Source of the DNA: Salvia splendens
Taxonomy: Eukaryota; Streptophyta; Magnoliopsida; Lamiales; Lamiaceae
Assembly: GCF_004379255.2 (NCBI RefSeq)
Contig: NC_056036.1
Location: 3,472,001-3,536,000, forward strand
Length of the DNA: 64,000 nucleotides
Reading direction: 5' to 3'
In this document: positions 54,607-64,000 of the stretch, one piece after another
Layout: each line of letters starts with the position of its first letter
Numbering within the stretch: the stretch's first letter is position 1
Notes under the pieces: model-generated
What the model saw: the letters and a program-made list of their open reading frames with translations, nothing else
The model's database searches: none
What the model was told of the DNA's origin: nothing
Translations under genes and position numbers: made by a program

Positions 54607-54624
54607 TGGCGCCGTCTGTGGGAA
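54607..54624 (+). promoter_or_regulatory. Primer-binding region, Gypsy
   Basis: TGGCGCCGTCTGTGGGAA starts one base after the LTR. Nine bases fit the 3' end of plant tRNA-Asp; the 18-mer equals those of both Copia elements. Confidence 0.7.
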
Positions 54625-54681
54625 CCAGAGAACAAAATTTGTGATAAAGCGAATTTTTGATCCATTTTTTCCACCCAAAAA

Positions 54682-55734
54682 ATGCATACCAGATCGCAGA
54701 GTACCCGTATTCCTGCCCGTGAGAACCAGGAGGAAGCCAATCCATCCCATAGGTCGGGAAAACAGCCTAGGGATAAATCCACCACCAGTTCTCATGGTGG
54801 AGGAACAAGCCGCTCCAAAAGCCGTCACACCGAGTCTTCCCAGCAGCCCGATTTGAACGAGGCTGTCAAGCTGTTTTTGGCGGAAAAGCAGGAGGAATTC
54901 TTAACCTTCCTGCAAAAAAGCCAAAAGCAGCCGGGGACAAAAACGGCGGATTCTCCCTCTCCCTCCATACGAGACAGTCACTACCGCAGTAGTGTCATGT
55001 CTTCCAGAAGAAAGAATCCTCGGTACCGGAATCACAGGAGAACTCCATCTCCTCCATACCGAAGAAATGTCGGGTTCGCCATGTACGGAGTATTGAGGAC
55101 TCCGTTCTCGGACGATATTACCCGAACTCCCCTTCCACAGAACTACCGAACTCCGTCGATAACCTATGACGGACTCGTGGATCCTCATGACTTCCTGGGA
55201 CGCTATCAGTATAATATGGCGAACCAAGGTCTCAATGAGGTCCATATGTGCAAGCTGTTCCCCGAGCTGCTCATCGGGAACGCCAGAAGGTGTTTCGACA
55301 GCCTTCCTCAAGGCAGCATTAGATCCTACCGAGATCTGATGGATGCTTTCCACAGGAGGTTCTTTCAGAAAGCGGAAGCCCGAAATACTTCGGCTCAGCT
55401 GCTTTCTATACGTCAAGGTCGCGACGAAAAGATCAGCGACTTCCTGACGAGATTCCATAAGGAATGCCTACAGGTAGATAATCTCAATGATCTACTTGTC
55501 ATTTCGGCATTCCAAAATGGAATCCTGCCCGGAGCTCTCTACAGAAAGCTCGTGGAGTGCGGTCCGCAAACAGCTCAAGAGATGTGGGACCTTGCGGACA
55601 AGTTTTCTCGTGCCGATGAGGCAGACCGTCGAAAACGGTCTTTAGACAGCTCATCCAGAGAAGACAAAAAGAAGCCCGGTCATAGCGATCAGAGGCATCC
55701 TCGCCGAACACCTTCTCCACTAAAGGAGAGATAG
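54682..55734 (+). CDS. Gypsy Gag (350 aa)
   Basis: Intact ORF 77 bases after the LTR. The N-terminal third is basic and Ser/Pro-rich. Residues ~165-310 are a Ty3/Gypsy Retrotrans_gag capsid domain (ARRCFDSLPQGSIRSYRDLM, FHRRFFQ, LLSIRQGRDEKISDFLTRF, LLVISAFQNGILPGALYRKL, MWDLADKF). The C-terminal tail is Lys/Arg-rich (RRTPSPLKER). No CCHC knuckle is seen before the stop, where the pol deletion begins. It may assemble particles with help from an autonomous relative. Confidence 0.9.
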   Translation: MHTRSQSTRIPARENQEEANPSHRSGKQPRDKSTTSSHGGGTSRSKSRHTESSQQPDLNEAVKLFLAEKQEEFLTFLQKSQKQPGTKTADSPSPSIRDSHYRSSVMSSRRKNPRYRNHRRTPSPPYRRNVGFAMYGVLRTPFSDDITRTPLPQNYRTPSITYDGLVDPHDFLGRYQYNMANQGLNEVHMCKLFPELLIGNARRCFDSLPQGSIRSYRDLMDAFHRRFFQKAEARNTSAQLLSIRQGRDEKISDFLTRFHKECLQVDNLNDLLVISAFQNGILPGALYRKLVECGPQTAQEMWDLADKFSRADEADRRKRSLDSSSREDKKKPGHSDQRHPRRTPSPLKER

Positions 55735-55857
55735 CGGTCATCCGAGGTGATCGAAAAAGAGCAAGTGTGTTCGCAGATTGCGCTTAAAAGTGCCGAGCAA
55801 TCAGTTCGGCACCATCAAGCATAGCAATCACAGCAGCCGGAATCAGAGGCCGGCGAA

Positions 55858-56289
55858 ATGGCCGAAGTCACACCGGAGCCGAACTCGATGGAGTACGGCA
55901 CTGAAGCCGTGATTCGGTTGAGATCGGCATATCCAGTCCCCGAACTCAATTTCTCCTCAGAAATGAATGGTGATGGACTGAGAGCCGAACTAGATCTTGC
56001 CGAAGAAAGAAGAGAATTGGCCTGCCTAAAAGCAGCCAAGTACAAGGAGCAAGTAGCCCGGTATTACAACCAAAGGGTGAAGAAGCTGCAATTTCAAGTG
56101 GGAGATCTCGTCTTGAGAAACAACGAAGTAAGCCGAGCAGAAAAGCTGGGCGAACTCGAGCCCACATAGGAAGGTCCATATCGGGTGTCAGAAGTCCTCG
56201 GCAAAGGGTCTTAAAAATTGACTCACGCGTCAGGAGCACAAGTACCCCGAACATGGTACGTTTCCAACCTCAAGAAGTTCCATTTGTAA
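55858..56289 (+). pseudogene. Gypsy integrase C-terminal remnant
   Basis: Translation matches the C-terminal part of plant Ty3/Gypsy integrases: EYGTEAVIRLRSAYPVPE, LDLAEERRELACLKAAKYK, VARYYNQRVK, FQVGDLVLRNNEVSRAEKLG, EGPYRVSEVLGKGS, VPRTWYVSNLKKF. In-frame stops at 56167-56169 (TAG where the family has Trp) and 56212-56214 (TAA where the family has Tyr). Everything upstream in pol is deleted. Confidence 0.88.
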
Positions 56290-56450
56290 GAGACAGTCCG
56301 GTCAGTCAGTCTTATGTGTTTTCTTTGTTTTTTACTTGTTCTTGTCTCTACGTGCGTTGTGTCTGTCTATGTGAGTGTCGTCTCTTACAAATAAAACTGA
56401 GGTATCTCGTTCTTCAAAGGCTGATCCCCTTTTTAGAACATACAAGCCAA

Positions 56451-56806
56451 CGATTGTGCGTCAAAGCTTCTAAAGAGGATACAAGACCACAATTCAGCTT
56501 AAACAAGCAGTTCGTCTGAAACGAGCTGCAACAAGCCCACGATTGTGCGTCAAAGCTTCTAAAGAGGATACAAGACCACAATTCAGCTTAAACAAGCAGT
56601 TCGTCTGAAACGAGCTGCAACAAGCCCACGATTGTGTGTCAAAGCTTCTAAAGAGGATACAAGACCACAATTCAGCTTAAACAAGCAGTTCGTCTGAAAC
56701 GAGCTGCAACAAGCCCACGATTGTGTGTCAAAGCTTCTAAAGAGGATACAAGACCACAATTCTGCTTAAGAATCAAGCACTTCGTCTGAAACGAACTGCA
56801 ACAAAA
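56451..56806 (+). repeat. 89-bp tandem repeats, four copies
   Basis: Unit starts at 56451, 56540, 56629 and 56718 (CGATTGTGYGTCAAAGCTTC ... AAACGARCTGCAACAA), nearly identical; the last copy is slightly diverged. It follows the pol remnant. Confidence 0.92.
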
Positions 56807-57071
56807 GTCCGATTCTCGCGATAAAACTTGCCTGAATTAGGACAAGGGAAAGTCCAATCCACGCGATAAAACTCGCCGAATTAGGACGACCAAGTTCGGT
56901 CAAAGCAGTTTACCTCATAAGACCGAGGACGACCATGTCTAGTCAAAGAGGTTTACTGCATAAGACCACTTCGGTTAACTGGGAAAGTCCGATCCACGCG
57001 ATAAAACTCGCCGAATTAGGACAAGGGAAAGTTCGATCCCGGCGACGAAAATCGCCAAATTAGAACACAAA

Positions 57072-57656
57072 GACGAGTCCGGTCAAAGATGTTTATTTCA
57101 TCAGACCAAAGACGAGTCCGGTCAAAGATGTTTATTTCATCAGACCAAAGACGAGTCCGGTCAAAGATGTTTATTTCATCAGACCAAAGACGAGTCCGGT
57201 CAAAGATGTTTATTTCATCAGACCAAAGACGAGTCCGGTCAAAGATGTTTATTTCATCAGACCAAAGACGAGTCCGGTCAAAGATGTTTATTTCATCAGA
57301 CCAAAGACGAGTCCGGTCAAAGATGTTTATTTCATCAGACCAAAGACGAGTCCGGTCAAAGATGTTTATTTCATCAGACCAAAGACGAGTCCGGTCAAAG
57401 ATGTTTATTTCATCAGACCAAAGACGAGTCCGGTCAAAGATGTTTATTTCATCAGACCAAAGACGAGTCCGGTCAAAGATGTTTATTTCATCAGACCAAA
57501 GACGAGTCCGGTCAAAGATGTTTATTTCATCAGACCAAAGACGAGTCCGGTCAAAGATGTTTATTTCATCAGACCAAAGACGAGTCCGGTCAAAGATGTT
57601 TATTTCATCAGACCAAAGACAAGCCCGGTCAAAGAAGTTTACTTCATAAGACCGAG
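57072..57656 (+). repeat. 39-bp tandem array, 14 identical units plus one variant
   Basis: Unit GACGAGTCCGGTCAAAGATG... with a strict 39-base period from 57072; fourteen copies look identical and the fifteenth (57618-57656) is diverged. Precursor-like single units lie upstream at about 56890-56970. As 39 is a multiple of three, both strands stay open across the array. Confidence 0.97.
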
Positions 57657-57801
57657 GACAAGTACGATGAAATTTTTTCGCTAAGCTGTAAATACACAGT
57701 GTTAGAAGCGAAAACAAAAACAAAATTTCATTTTCAAATCTTGTTCGGCACACAACTCCGCTACCCTACAAGATGGCGTTACGCTATTACAAAGGACTGT
57801 T

Positions 57802-60664
57802 CTACTGTCCAGGGTTGCTAAAGTTGAGCCATCTATTCACAAAATCCTCGTGAAGCTGAGTTCGGGCGTTCCAGGCAGCTGCAGAATAAGCAGGTCGACG
57901 AGATGCTCTAATCGACCTGCCACCTCTTCTCTGAGCCCGGGAAGCCCTAGCACCTCGGCGGCGAAGAGTCTCTTCACGAAGCAGTTGTTGGTCTTGCTCA
58001 CTCATAATCACAGCTCCTCTACGAACTTCAGCCTGTTCTCGTCTTGACGTTTCCGGCTGTTCCAGAGTTCGTTGCTGACTTGGAGTACGGTTTTGAGCAA
58101 GTGAATCAAAGGTTTGATCTGGAGTGCGAGCATCTGTTGGCACGATATGCCGAAGGAATCTTTCTATGGAGGGGCGCCGAGAAAGAACAATGTTGTACCG
58201 AGAAGCCCAGCGCCGCAATGATGTCACGACTTGTTGGCAAGCCGAGCTCTCCAGCGCATTGTTCCTCCGGAGTACATTATATTCCTCCCACAGTTCGTCA
58301 ACTCGACTCTGAACATCTGATATGGTCATTCCCCCGCGCACACGGATGTAATCCTCGTACGCAGTCCTCTCAGCAATGGTCGTATTCAGCTCGGCCTCCA
58401 GATCATTCTTATCGGACTCTAAGTCCTTATTATCGGCATCCAGCTTCACCAAACGAGCCAGAAGCTCGTCATTCTTCGTCTGATCGGCTATAGCTCTTTT
58501 CTCAGCTTCGTCTAAAGCCGAGGAGTACAGCCGCTTCCAGTGAAGTACCTCCAGCTCCTGGAGAGTTAAGAATACAAAGCAGCTACGTCAGTTCGGCATT
58601 TCAGCTTACCGAGCAGGTAGTAAACCACAACAGGAGTAAGAGAGTACGAAAGGCTATACGAAGACACAAGAGCAGAAAGAAGAATTTTTTCATTCATAAG
58701 AAAAAATTTTTCTATACAAGGAGGGCTTCAAGGCCATTTTACATAAAGGAAGAAACTAAACTAAGAGAAGGGAGACGAAATCATACTTCGCTAGCTTCGT
58801 CTCCACCTTCTCGGTGAGGTTCAGCTTCCTTCTCATCTGCTTCAGCTTCAGCCTCTGCCTCCTTGCTCTCCTCAGCCTGCTCGGCGCCACCGTAGCCGAT
58901 CTGCTGCGTCTCCTGATCGGCTTCCTTCTCCGGATGCCCGGCTCGCTCGACTTCGGCCTCCCGCTCCAGCGGCTCGGCCTCACCCTCTCCGTTGTAAGTC
59001 GAAGCGGGTGAAACGGGTCCCACGGAGGCAAAGATAGCCTCCAGGTTCTCGTCCCGATCAGCTCGACAACTCCGGACTCGGTCTGCAGAAAGCAGGACCG
59101 AAGATGAAGCGAGCTCCTCAAGGAGCGGCAGATTCTGAAGCCGAGCTGCTATCTCTCGGCTGTACAGAGGCAGTACGACATCGGCCCCCTGCTCGCCCTT
59201 ATCGGCAATTAGCCTTACCAGACTACCGACAAAAGCCGAGAACTGGCTACTCAAAAAGAGTTTCTCCGTGTAAACACGGAGAGCCTCCCCCTGGGCAACC
59301 ACGGCGGCAGCATCACTCCGTTTCGTCTGCTCTCGCTGGATGACGAGCTGGTTTTTGGCAAACTGAGCTTCATCCTGGGCCGAAATCCTAGCAGCTCTGG
59401 CTTTCTCAAAGTTTGCCTCGGCCTGCTCGGCCCGGTGACAAGCAGCCGCCAATTTCCTCTGCATCTCAGCATAGTCGTTGGACGCTTTGGAGAGTTCGAC
59501 GGCGACGAGCTTGGAGAGCATATCGTTCCTCTGAAAATGGACAAGGAAAAAAGTCAACAGAGGGCACCAAAAATACAGGACAGAAGCCAAGCCAAAGAAT
59601 CAAGAAGACAATTCACCTCGGCGAAGTCCGTGGGCCATAAAAATGGCTCACAGATATGCTCCGAAGGAGGCGCCAAGACCACGTCTTTCTCTGGCGCTCT
59701 CGGGGGCTTCTGGGTCCTCCCCTTCCTACTTGCCGAAGTCGACTCCGGCTTCTTTGGACCCGAAGAGGTCTTTTGCCTCTTCGGATTCTTCTCGGCATCA
59801 GGCGCCGAGCTGGTAGCCTTCTCTTTCTCCGGCTCCTCAAGCTCGGAGGACTTTCGGATAGCCTTATTCAGCATGAACACTGCCAAAAAGCAAGAAAACA
59901 AGGTTAGTTTTCTTCGTTAAAGCAGTAGAGCATAAAGATAAAGAGAAATCCTCACCCTCGGCCTCTTCGTCCGAAGACGAGATATTGAACACGAGGTCGC
60001 CCTTGACGAGCTCAGTTTCCGAATACTGTTTCCTAATCATAGGAATCTTATTGAGCTCGCCCTCGAGCTCGGCCAACGGTTCTAACCGAGGATGGGGAAT
60101 CACGGACTTCGGCCTTCTCCAAGGAAAGCCCGGAGCCGAAGTCCTATTATAAAAAAAGAAACGGTTTTGCCATTTCGGCCACTTGGTTTTGCAGAAGGCC
60201 CTAAAAGGCTGTAAGGGGATCAAGTAAAACCAAGATCCCTTCCTTTTAAACTGGAAAAAATTAAGGATTGCCCTCAGAGACAGATCCTTATCTAGCCTAC
60301 GCAGTTCGGCAGCAAAAGCCGATAAGTGCCTCCAAGAGTTCGGAGTCACCTGACCTAAAGGGAGTTGAAAAAAATCAAGAAGCTCTACAAAAGGTGGGGG
60401 AAGAGGAAAACGAAGCCCGCATTCTAAGCAGGCTTCGTAAACGGTGGCATAACCCTCCGGCGGGTCGTTAGCCCTATGATCATCGTCGGGAACCACCGCC
60501 TTCCCCCCAGGTAAAAAATATTTCTCGTGAAGGGATATCACAGTATCCTTACTCAAGATACTGTGAAAATACTCTACGGTCTTCTCCCCGGATTCTTTCC
60601 GGCTAGAAGACCCCTTATCCCCTTTCCTACCGCTACCCGACACCGAAGAAGAAGAAGAAGACAT
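57802..60664 (-). CDS. Antisense ORF gene of the Gypsy element (putative gypsy-type transposon domain plus coiled coil)
   Basis: Four exons on the minus strand: 60664-59956, 59879-59617, 59530-58787 and 58557-57802, GT-AG borders; joined frame about 823 aa. Exon 1 is Ser-rich, then resembles the plant "putative gypsy type transposon" domain (PF04195-like: ISLHEKYFLPGG, DPPEGYATVYEACLECGLRF, LPPPFVELLDFFQLPLGQVTPNSW, GSWFYLIPL). Exon 2 is Lys/Glu/Pro-rich with FMLNKAIRKSSE. Exons 3-4 are long charged helices, probably coiled coil (RNDMLSKLVAVELSKASNDYA, AACHRAEQAEANFEKARAAR, LESDKNDLEAEL), ending in an Arg-rich part and NRWLNFSNPGQ. If the third intron (donor GAA|GTATGA) is not used, the protein stops at EASEV (58781). 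Antisense ORFs at this place are known in Tat elements; function unknown. Confidence 0.75.
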
Positions 60665-60984
60665 TTTTCTTACTTTTTGAAAGTGAAGAAAGTCTGAAGA
60701 AGCTCTTGAAAGCGGAAGAAAATTTCTCGAGAAAGAGAGAGTATAGAAGACGCAACAGCAAAGGTGTTCAAATGAGGAAGAAAGAGCATATTTATCAGAT
60801 TCGGCGAAGATTTCAAAATCGTCGCACCGTTTCGAATCCCACCTTTTCAGGATTCAACGGCCGGATTTTACTGTCGCATTTAATGCAGTCACATGCAAGG
60901 CACGTCCCCTGACGTCAGCCTCCCCCGTACCTTTATCCAGAATGCCGAAGTGACTCGCTTCGCCGAAGTGATTCACTTCGTCTT

Positions 60985-60997
60985 TCGGGGGGGGTAG
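60985..60997 (+). promoter_or_regulatory. Polypurine tract, Gypsy
   Basis: A run of G (CGGGGGGGGTAG) directly before the 3' LTR, expected site of plus-strand priming. Confidence 0.65.
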
Positions 60998-61580
60998 TGA
61001 CGGGGTACGAACTAAACAAGCCCAAGGAAGAGTATGAGTTCGGCATTACCAAAGAGTTCGGAGGAGTTCGGCATTACCAAAGAGTTCGGCCTCAGCCTAC
61101 AGCTCGGTAAAAGCCAACCAATCAAGCTCTGCTCTCAGGTCGGCATCAAGCTCTACTCTCAGATCGGCAACCAAAGCAGTTCGGTCTCAGTATTCGACCG
61201 AACAAGGAGTTAGTGGACCCATGCAGGATTTCCACAACTTCCAACACACCCACTACCACGTGGCGTCAACTCAGGCCACGATCTTAGGCCATGACCTACA
61301 CGACCTCCACGACCTAGAGTGATGATGTAAGCCACGATCTTAGTTCAATGTATAAATAGAACTTAGATCTGGTAGAAAAGGGTTAGAATCTCTCTAGAGA
61401 AATAATCATATAGCAAGTCTGTGTTGTAAGCTGTAATTCGCAGATCAAGCAATACAAACCTGCCCCCATTTCTCCCCGTGGACGTAGATTTACCTCAGTA
61501 AATCGAACCACGTAAAATTCTCTGTGTCGTAATTTATTTTTACGAGCATTTATCATCATCAAAAATTCGCGGAATCATCA
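60998..61580 (+). repeat. Gypsy 3' LTR
   Basis: Same as the 5' LTR by eye over all 583 bases (offset +6975). TATA box at 61352-61359, hairpin at 61477-61512. Followed by the right target duplication AGGTG. Confidence 0.95.
61477..61512 (+). promoter_or_regulatory. Conserved LTR hairpin, Gypsy 3' LTR
   Basis: Identical to the 5' LTR hairpin (54502-54537). Confidence 0.65.
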
Positions 61581-63268
61581 AGGTGCATGAACCATTCTTA
61601 GGCACTGTGTCACACCAATAGTAAATAGTAAGCATTTATGCTAAATCCAAGCGTACATTACTGAAAAGAATGAAATAAAAGAAGGTTATGGCTATTGTTC
61701 AAAGACATTAGCGATTAACATGTCTTTTTACTACTTTCTACATTAGCTAGCACACAGGTTGGTTTTCCGATGGAATCTTCGCGGTATGTTGCCCCTTTCT
61801 CTTTTGTCGTCCGTTGGAGTTGGTCTTTCTTTTACGCGTACAGGCTTCTTGGACAGTTAGGTGCGTGTGAAGTCGCACATTCTGCATCTCCCGATCTTGT
61901 GATAATCTTACATCTGTGATCTATCTAGCATGAATTGTGGCTCTTTAGAGGTGAGAGTAGTTCTCTCCTAGATAGTGTATTGCTCATAGTGATGACTCCA
62001 TTTCTGTCTGAGAGTTATGAATCCAAAGTTGATATTTCAACAGCAAGGAAATGAAAACTAGTGATAAAAGTGAAAACTAGCAAAACTCAGCATTGAAACT
62101 GCCTGAATAGGAAAACATAGGATCAATTGAAACTGTCATGGTGTTTCATTCTTTAGTTTTGTTTAGAAGAGCACAAATATGAAGAGTCGAATGTGAGAAC
62201 GATTTATCAGAAGTCAGAGGCTTCAAAGCAGGCTACATGAGAGGAGACCAGCAATGCATTTTGAACACCCAAATATAAACAGCTTGGATTATGTATTCAA
62301 ACAGATTTGTGAACAAGAAGAGCATCTAGAACCATGAGTTTTGCAGATCAGGAGATTACTACGTCTTGCTTGAGTAAAGATAGAATTTTGTTTTCAGGGT
62401 CACAAATCTTGGAGATGCAAACATGCAAGAATATAGTTAAACACAACGCAAAAATTTTCTTGGCTTTGTTGCTATGATTGTCTTTGCCATTTTAATGTGC
62501 TAATTTTATACAACATTCTTGGTACCATCTGTTATCATCTTCTTCAGTTGGGAAGATTATATCTTTCCTGTTGGGATCCAAATGCAAAGTCAGTTTCTAA
62601 GTATTTGGATTCAAAATCTTATTGGTTTGCATTGGGAGTTGAGAGAGGTGCTCTGTCTGATGCCATTTGACTAGGAATAAAGCTGCTCAGGAAGACTGAA
62701 TTTTTCACAAGCTGGAAACAGATTCACAATTTTGGCCCTTCTATGACTATCTATGGGTTGGATCTTTGTCAACATTTGACCTAGACAAACACACAACACA
62801 ATACACATAGAGGAGTGTGCTTTTTCTTAAAAGCATAAAATCATTGAAGAATTATTGAAGAAAAGAGACAAGAAAATCACATGGTAAATGGAATAATAGG
62901 CCAAAATCTGTTTGGTACAACTCAATAGCAAGTTGATGGTGCCATTCCCTTCCACAACCAAAACATTATCATATCATATCTCCCTCCGTTGCTGACCATA
63001 AGTAAGTTCTTCAACAAAAGTTACAATAATATCCCCAACTTTTACCAGCCACAAAATGAAATCAACAAATCTACACAAGCTAAAAAACCGACTTAGACTA
63101 ATGAAATCTACAATGTAGATACAACAACAGTTAAGTTTGATTTTAAACTTAACACACATTCCTTAACAGAAGGAAAAAACCAGCAGTGGTTTTCTAGTTT
63201 GTGTAGTATCAAAGACAAAACTGCTCCACGTTCGAATACTTGTCGGTGTTTAAAGAGTCCTTAGGCCC
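61581..63268. other. Intergenic between the Gypsy element and the PDLP-like gene
   Basis: Starts with the right target duplication. No ORF, MITE or repeat could be supported. The end near 63268 probably includes the PDLP 3' UTR. Confidence 0.5.
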
Positions 63269-64000
63269 TTAGTAATCTGCAGAGTGAAACATCAATGCAT
63301 TAACACAAGGGGGAAAAGAGCATATGATCATCACAAACAAGATTTAAGAATCAAGAAAACATGTTGTAGCTATTTGAATACTTTACCATCTTTTTTCTTC
63401 AATAAACCTCTTGCAAAGAGCAAGCAAATGACCAAAAACCCCACTCCTGCTGCCCCTCCTACTATGATAGCCACTGTCTTTCCTGTATTAGGCTCTCCCC
63501 CTAAAATAAACAATGAAAGTCCAACTTGCATTAATGAAATCTAAGCTCAACAAACATCTACTTCATACTGGCAAATCATTAAAGCCCACATGTGAACACC
63601 TCCATTATTAATACTCATAAGCACATATCTCATGAAATAATTTACTAATAAATACTACTAGTTTAAAGAAAGGAAACAAGCTCACAAATCAATGATGGAA
63701 AAGCCTTAAATTAGTATCAACAACATTTATACCCACCCCTACTCAGCATTAAATAAATAAAGTCAAGAAAACATTGAAGAAAATCAATAAACAAGACTAG
63801 TACCTGAAGATGAAGAAGGAGATGAGTAGGAAGCAGAAGAAGATTTCTTGGGGATCCCATTAGGGTAAAAGCTATAGCTTATGAAACACTTGTGAAGATA
63901 GATTTGACCAGAGATGGAGCTCCCACACTCAACCTGAGATTTCTGGACAGCATTTTTAACACACTCCACACAGTCAGAAGCCCCCACATCACCTTCACAT
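63269..64000 (-). CDS. Plasmodesmata-located protein (PDLP)-like, 3' end only
   Basis: Minus strand, continuing beyond the right edge. Visible exons: 64000-63804 (partial), 63500-63387 and a tiny last exon 63276-63269. The protein shows the end of a second DUF26 (Gnk2-type Cys-rich) domain (CEGDVGASDCVECVKNAVQ, CGSSISGQIYLHKCFISYSF), a Ser-rich linker, and a transmembrane helix (TVAIIVGGAAGVGFLVICLL), then the short cytosolic tail ARGLLKKKDDY and stop. Two DUF26 domains, one TM helix and a very short tail, without a kinase, are typical of PDLPs, which sit in the plasma membrane at plasmodesmata and affect callose and cell-to-cell traffic. The signal peptide and first DUF26 lie outside the window. 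Confidence 0.85.

Larger units (their letters stand above)
54023..61580 (+). mobile_element. Gypsy LTR retrotransposon, non-autonomous, very young (Tat-like)
   Basis: 583-bp LTRs at 54023-54605 and 60998-61580 that look identical throughout, bounded TGACGG...ATCATCA, with perfect 5-bp target duplications AGGTG at 54018-54022 and 61581-61585. The interior has a PBS, intact gag, an integrase C-terminal remnant with two stops, two tandem-repeat blocks, a four-exon antisense gene and a G-rich polypurine tract. Protease, RT, RNase H and the integrase core are missing. The antisense ORF between pol and the 3' LTR plus tandem repeats is a known feature of the plant Tat lineage. Confidence 0.95.

Noticed and set aside
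57016..57753. Long ORFs on both strands (245 and 186 aa) over the repeat array
   Set aside because: They exist only because the 39-base unit is divisible by three and lacks stops; no start context or homology supports a protein.
1..64000. CRISPR arrays, operons, bacterial-type terminators, rRNA genes
   Set aside because: Tandem repeats here have no spacers of constant length, genes have spliceosomal introns, and no rRNA or convincing tRNA was seen.

Overview
The window is nuclear DNA of a flowering plant. Protein genes have GT-AG introns, LTR retrotransposons and TIR/MITE elements are dense, and there is no operon structure. A cluster of class II O-methyltransferases of the flavonoid/stilbene type, with general gene content like mint-family genomes, suggests Lamiales (probably Lamiaceae). 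That placement is inference, not a sequence match.

Layout. 1-1097 is the 3' part of a decayed PIF/Harbinger transposon. 1113-8940 is a tandem array of one young Copia element (three LTRs, two internal regions plus a fragment) whose long ORF has lost reverse transcriptase in frame. 8941-21700 is an O-methyltransferase (OMT) cluster on the minus strand: a C-terminal remnant, OMT1, a pseudogene and OMT2. One copy of a DRT102-like gene (RpiB plus cupin) sits inside it. 21727-23851 is an EF-hand/zinc-finger gene with seven phase-0 exons. 24187-29132 is a second Copia element with one frameshift and a cut 3' LTR. 29133-31200 holds short-repeat arrays and small TIR-like elements. 32148-38056 is a complete 5.9-kb PIF/Harbinger transposon with a TAA target duplication, a three-exon transposase and a Myb/SANT ORF1. 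OMT3 follows at 38983-40125, then a second EF-hand/zinc-finger gene at 42597-43220.

From 43.7 kb the window becomes more ordinary: isopropylmalate isomerase large subunit (15 exons), a second DRT102-like gene, a G3BP-like NTF2/RRM gene, and at the right edge the 3' end of a plasmodesmata-located protein gene. Between the last two lies a very young 7.56-kb Gypsy element (54023-61580) with apparently identical LTRs and a perfect AGGTG target duplication. It has an intact gag, almost no pol, two tandem-repeat blocks and a four-exon antisense gene.

How it fits together. OMT2 plus EF-hand gene 1, and OMT3 plus EF-hand gene 2, look like two copies of one duplicated block, with non-coding homology on both sides of the OMTs. 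The blocks were then enlarged by transposons. One OMT has lost its catalytic His-Asp pair and another its C-terminus, so the cluster is diverging or decaying.

The most interesting signal is a small RNA-like hairpin 64-68 bases from the 3' end of the LTRs in two Copia families and one Gypsy family. The outer stem and internal loop are invariant, while the inner stem differs in sequence in each family and stays fully paired. All three families also share the same primer-binding region. Intron-exon structures were read by eye from splice signals and frame; no alignment or database search was run.
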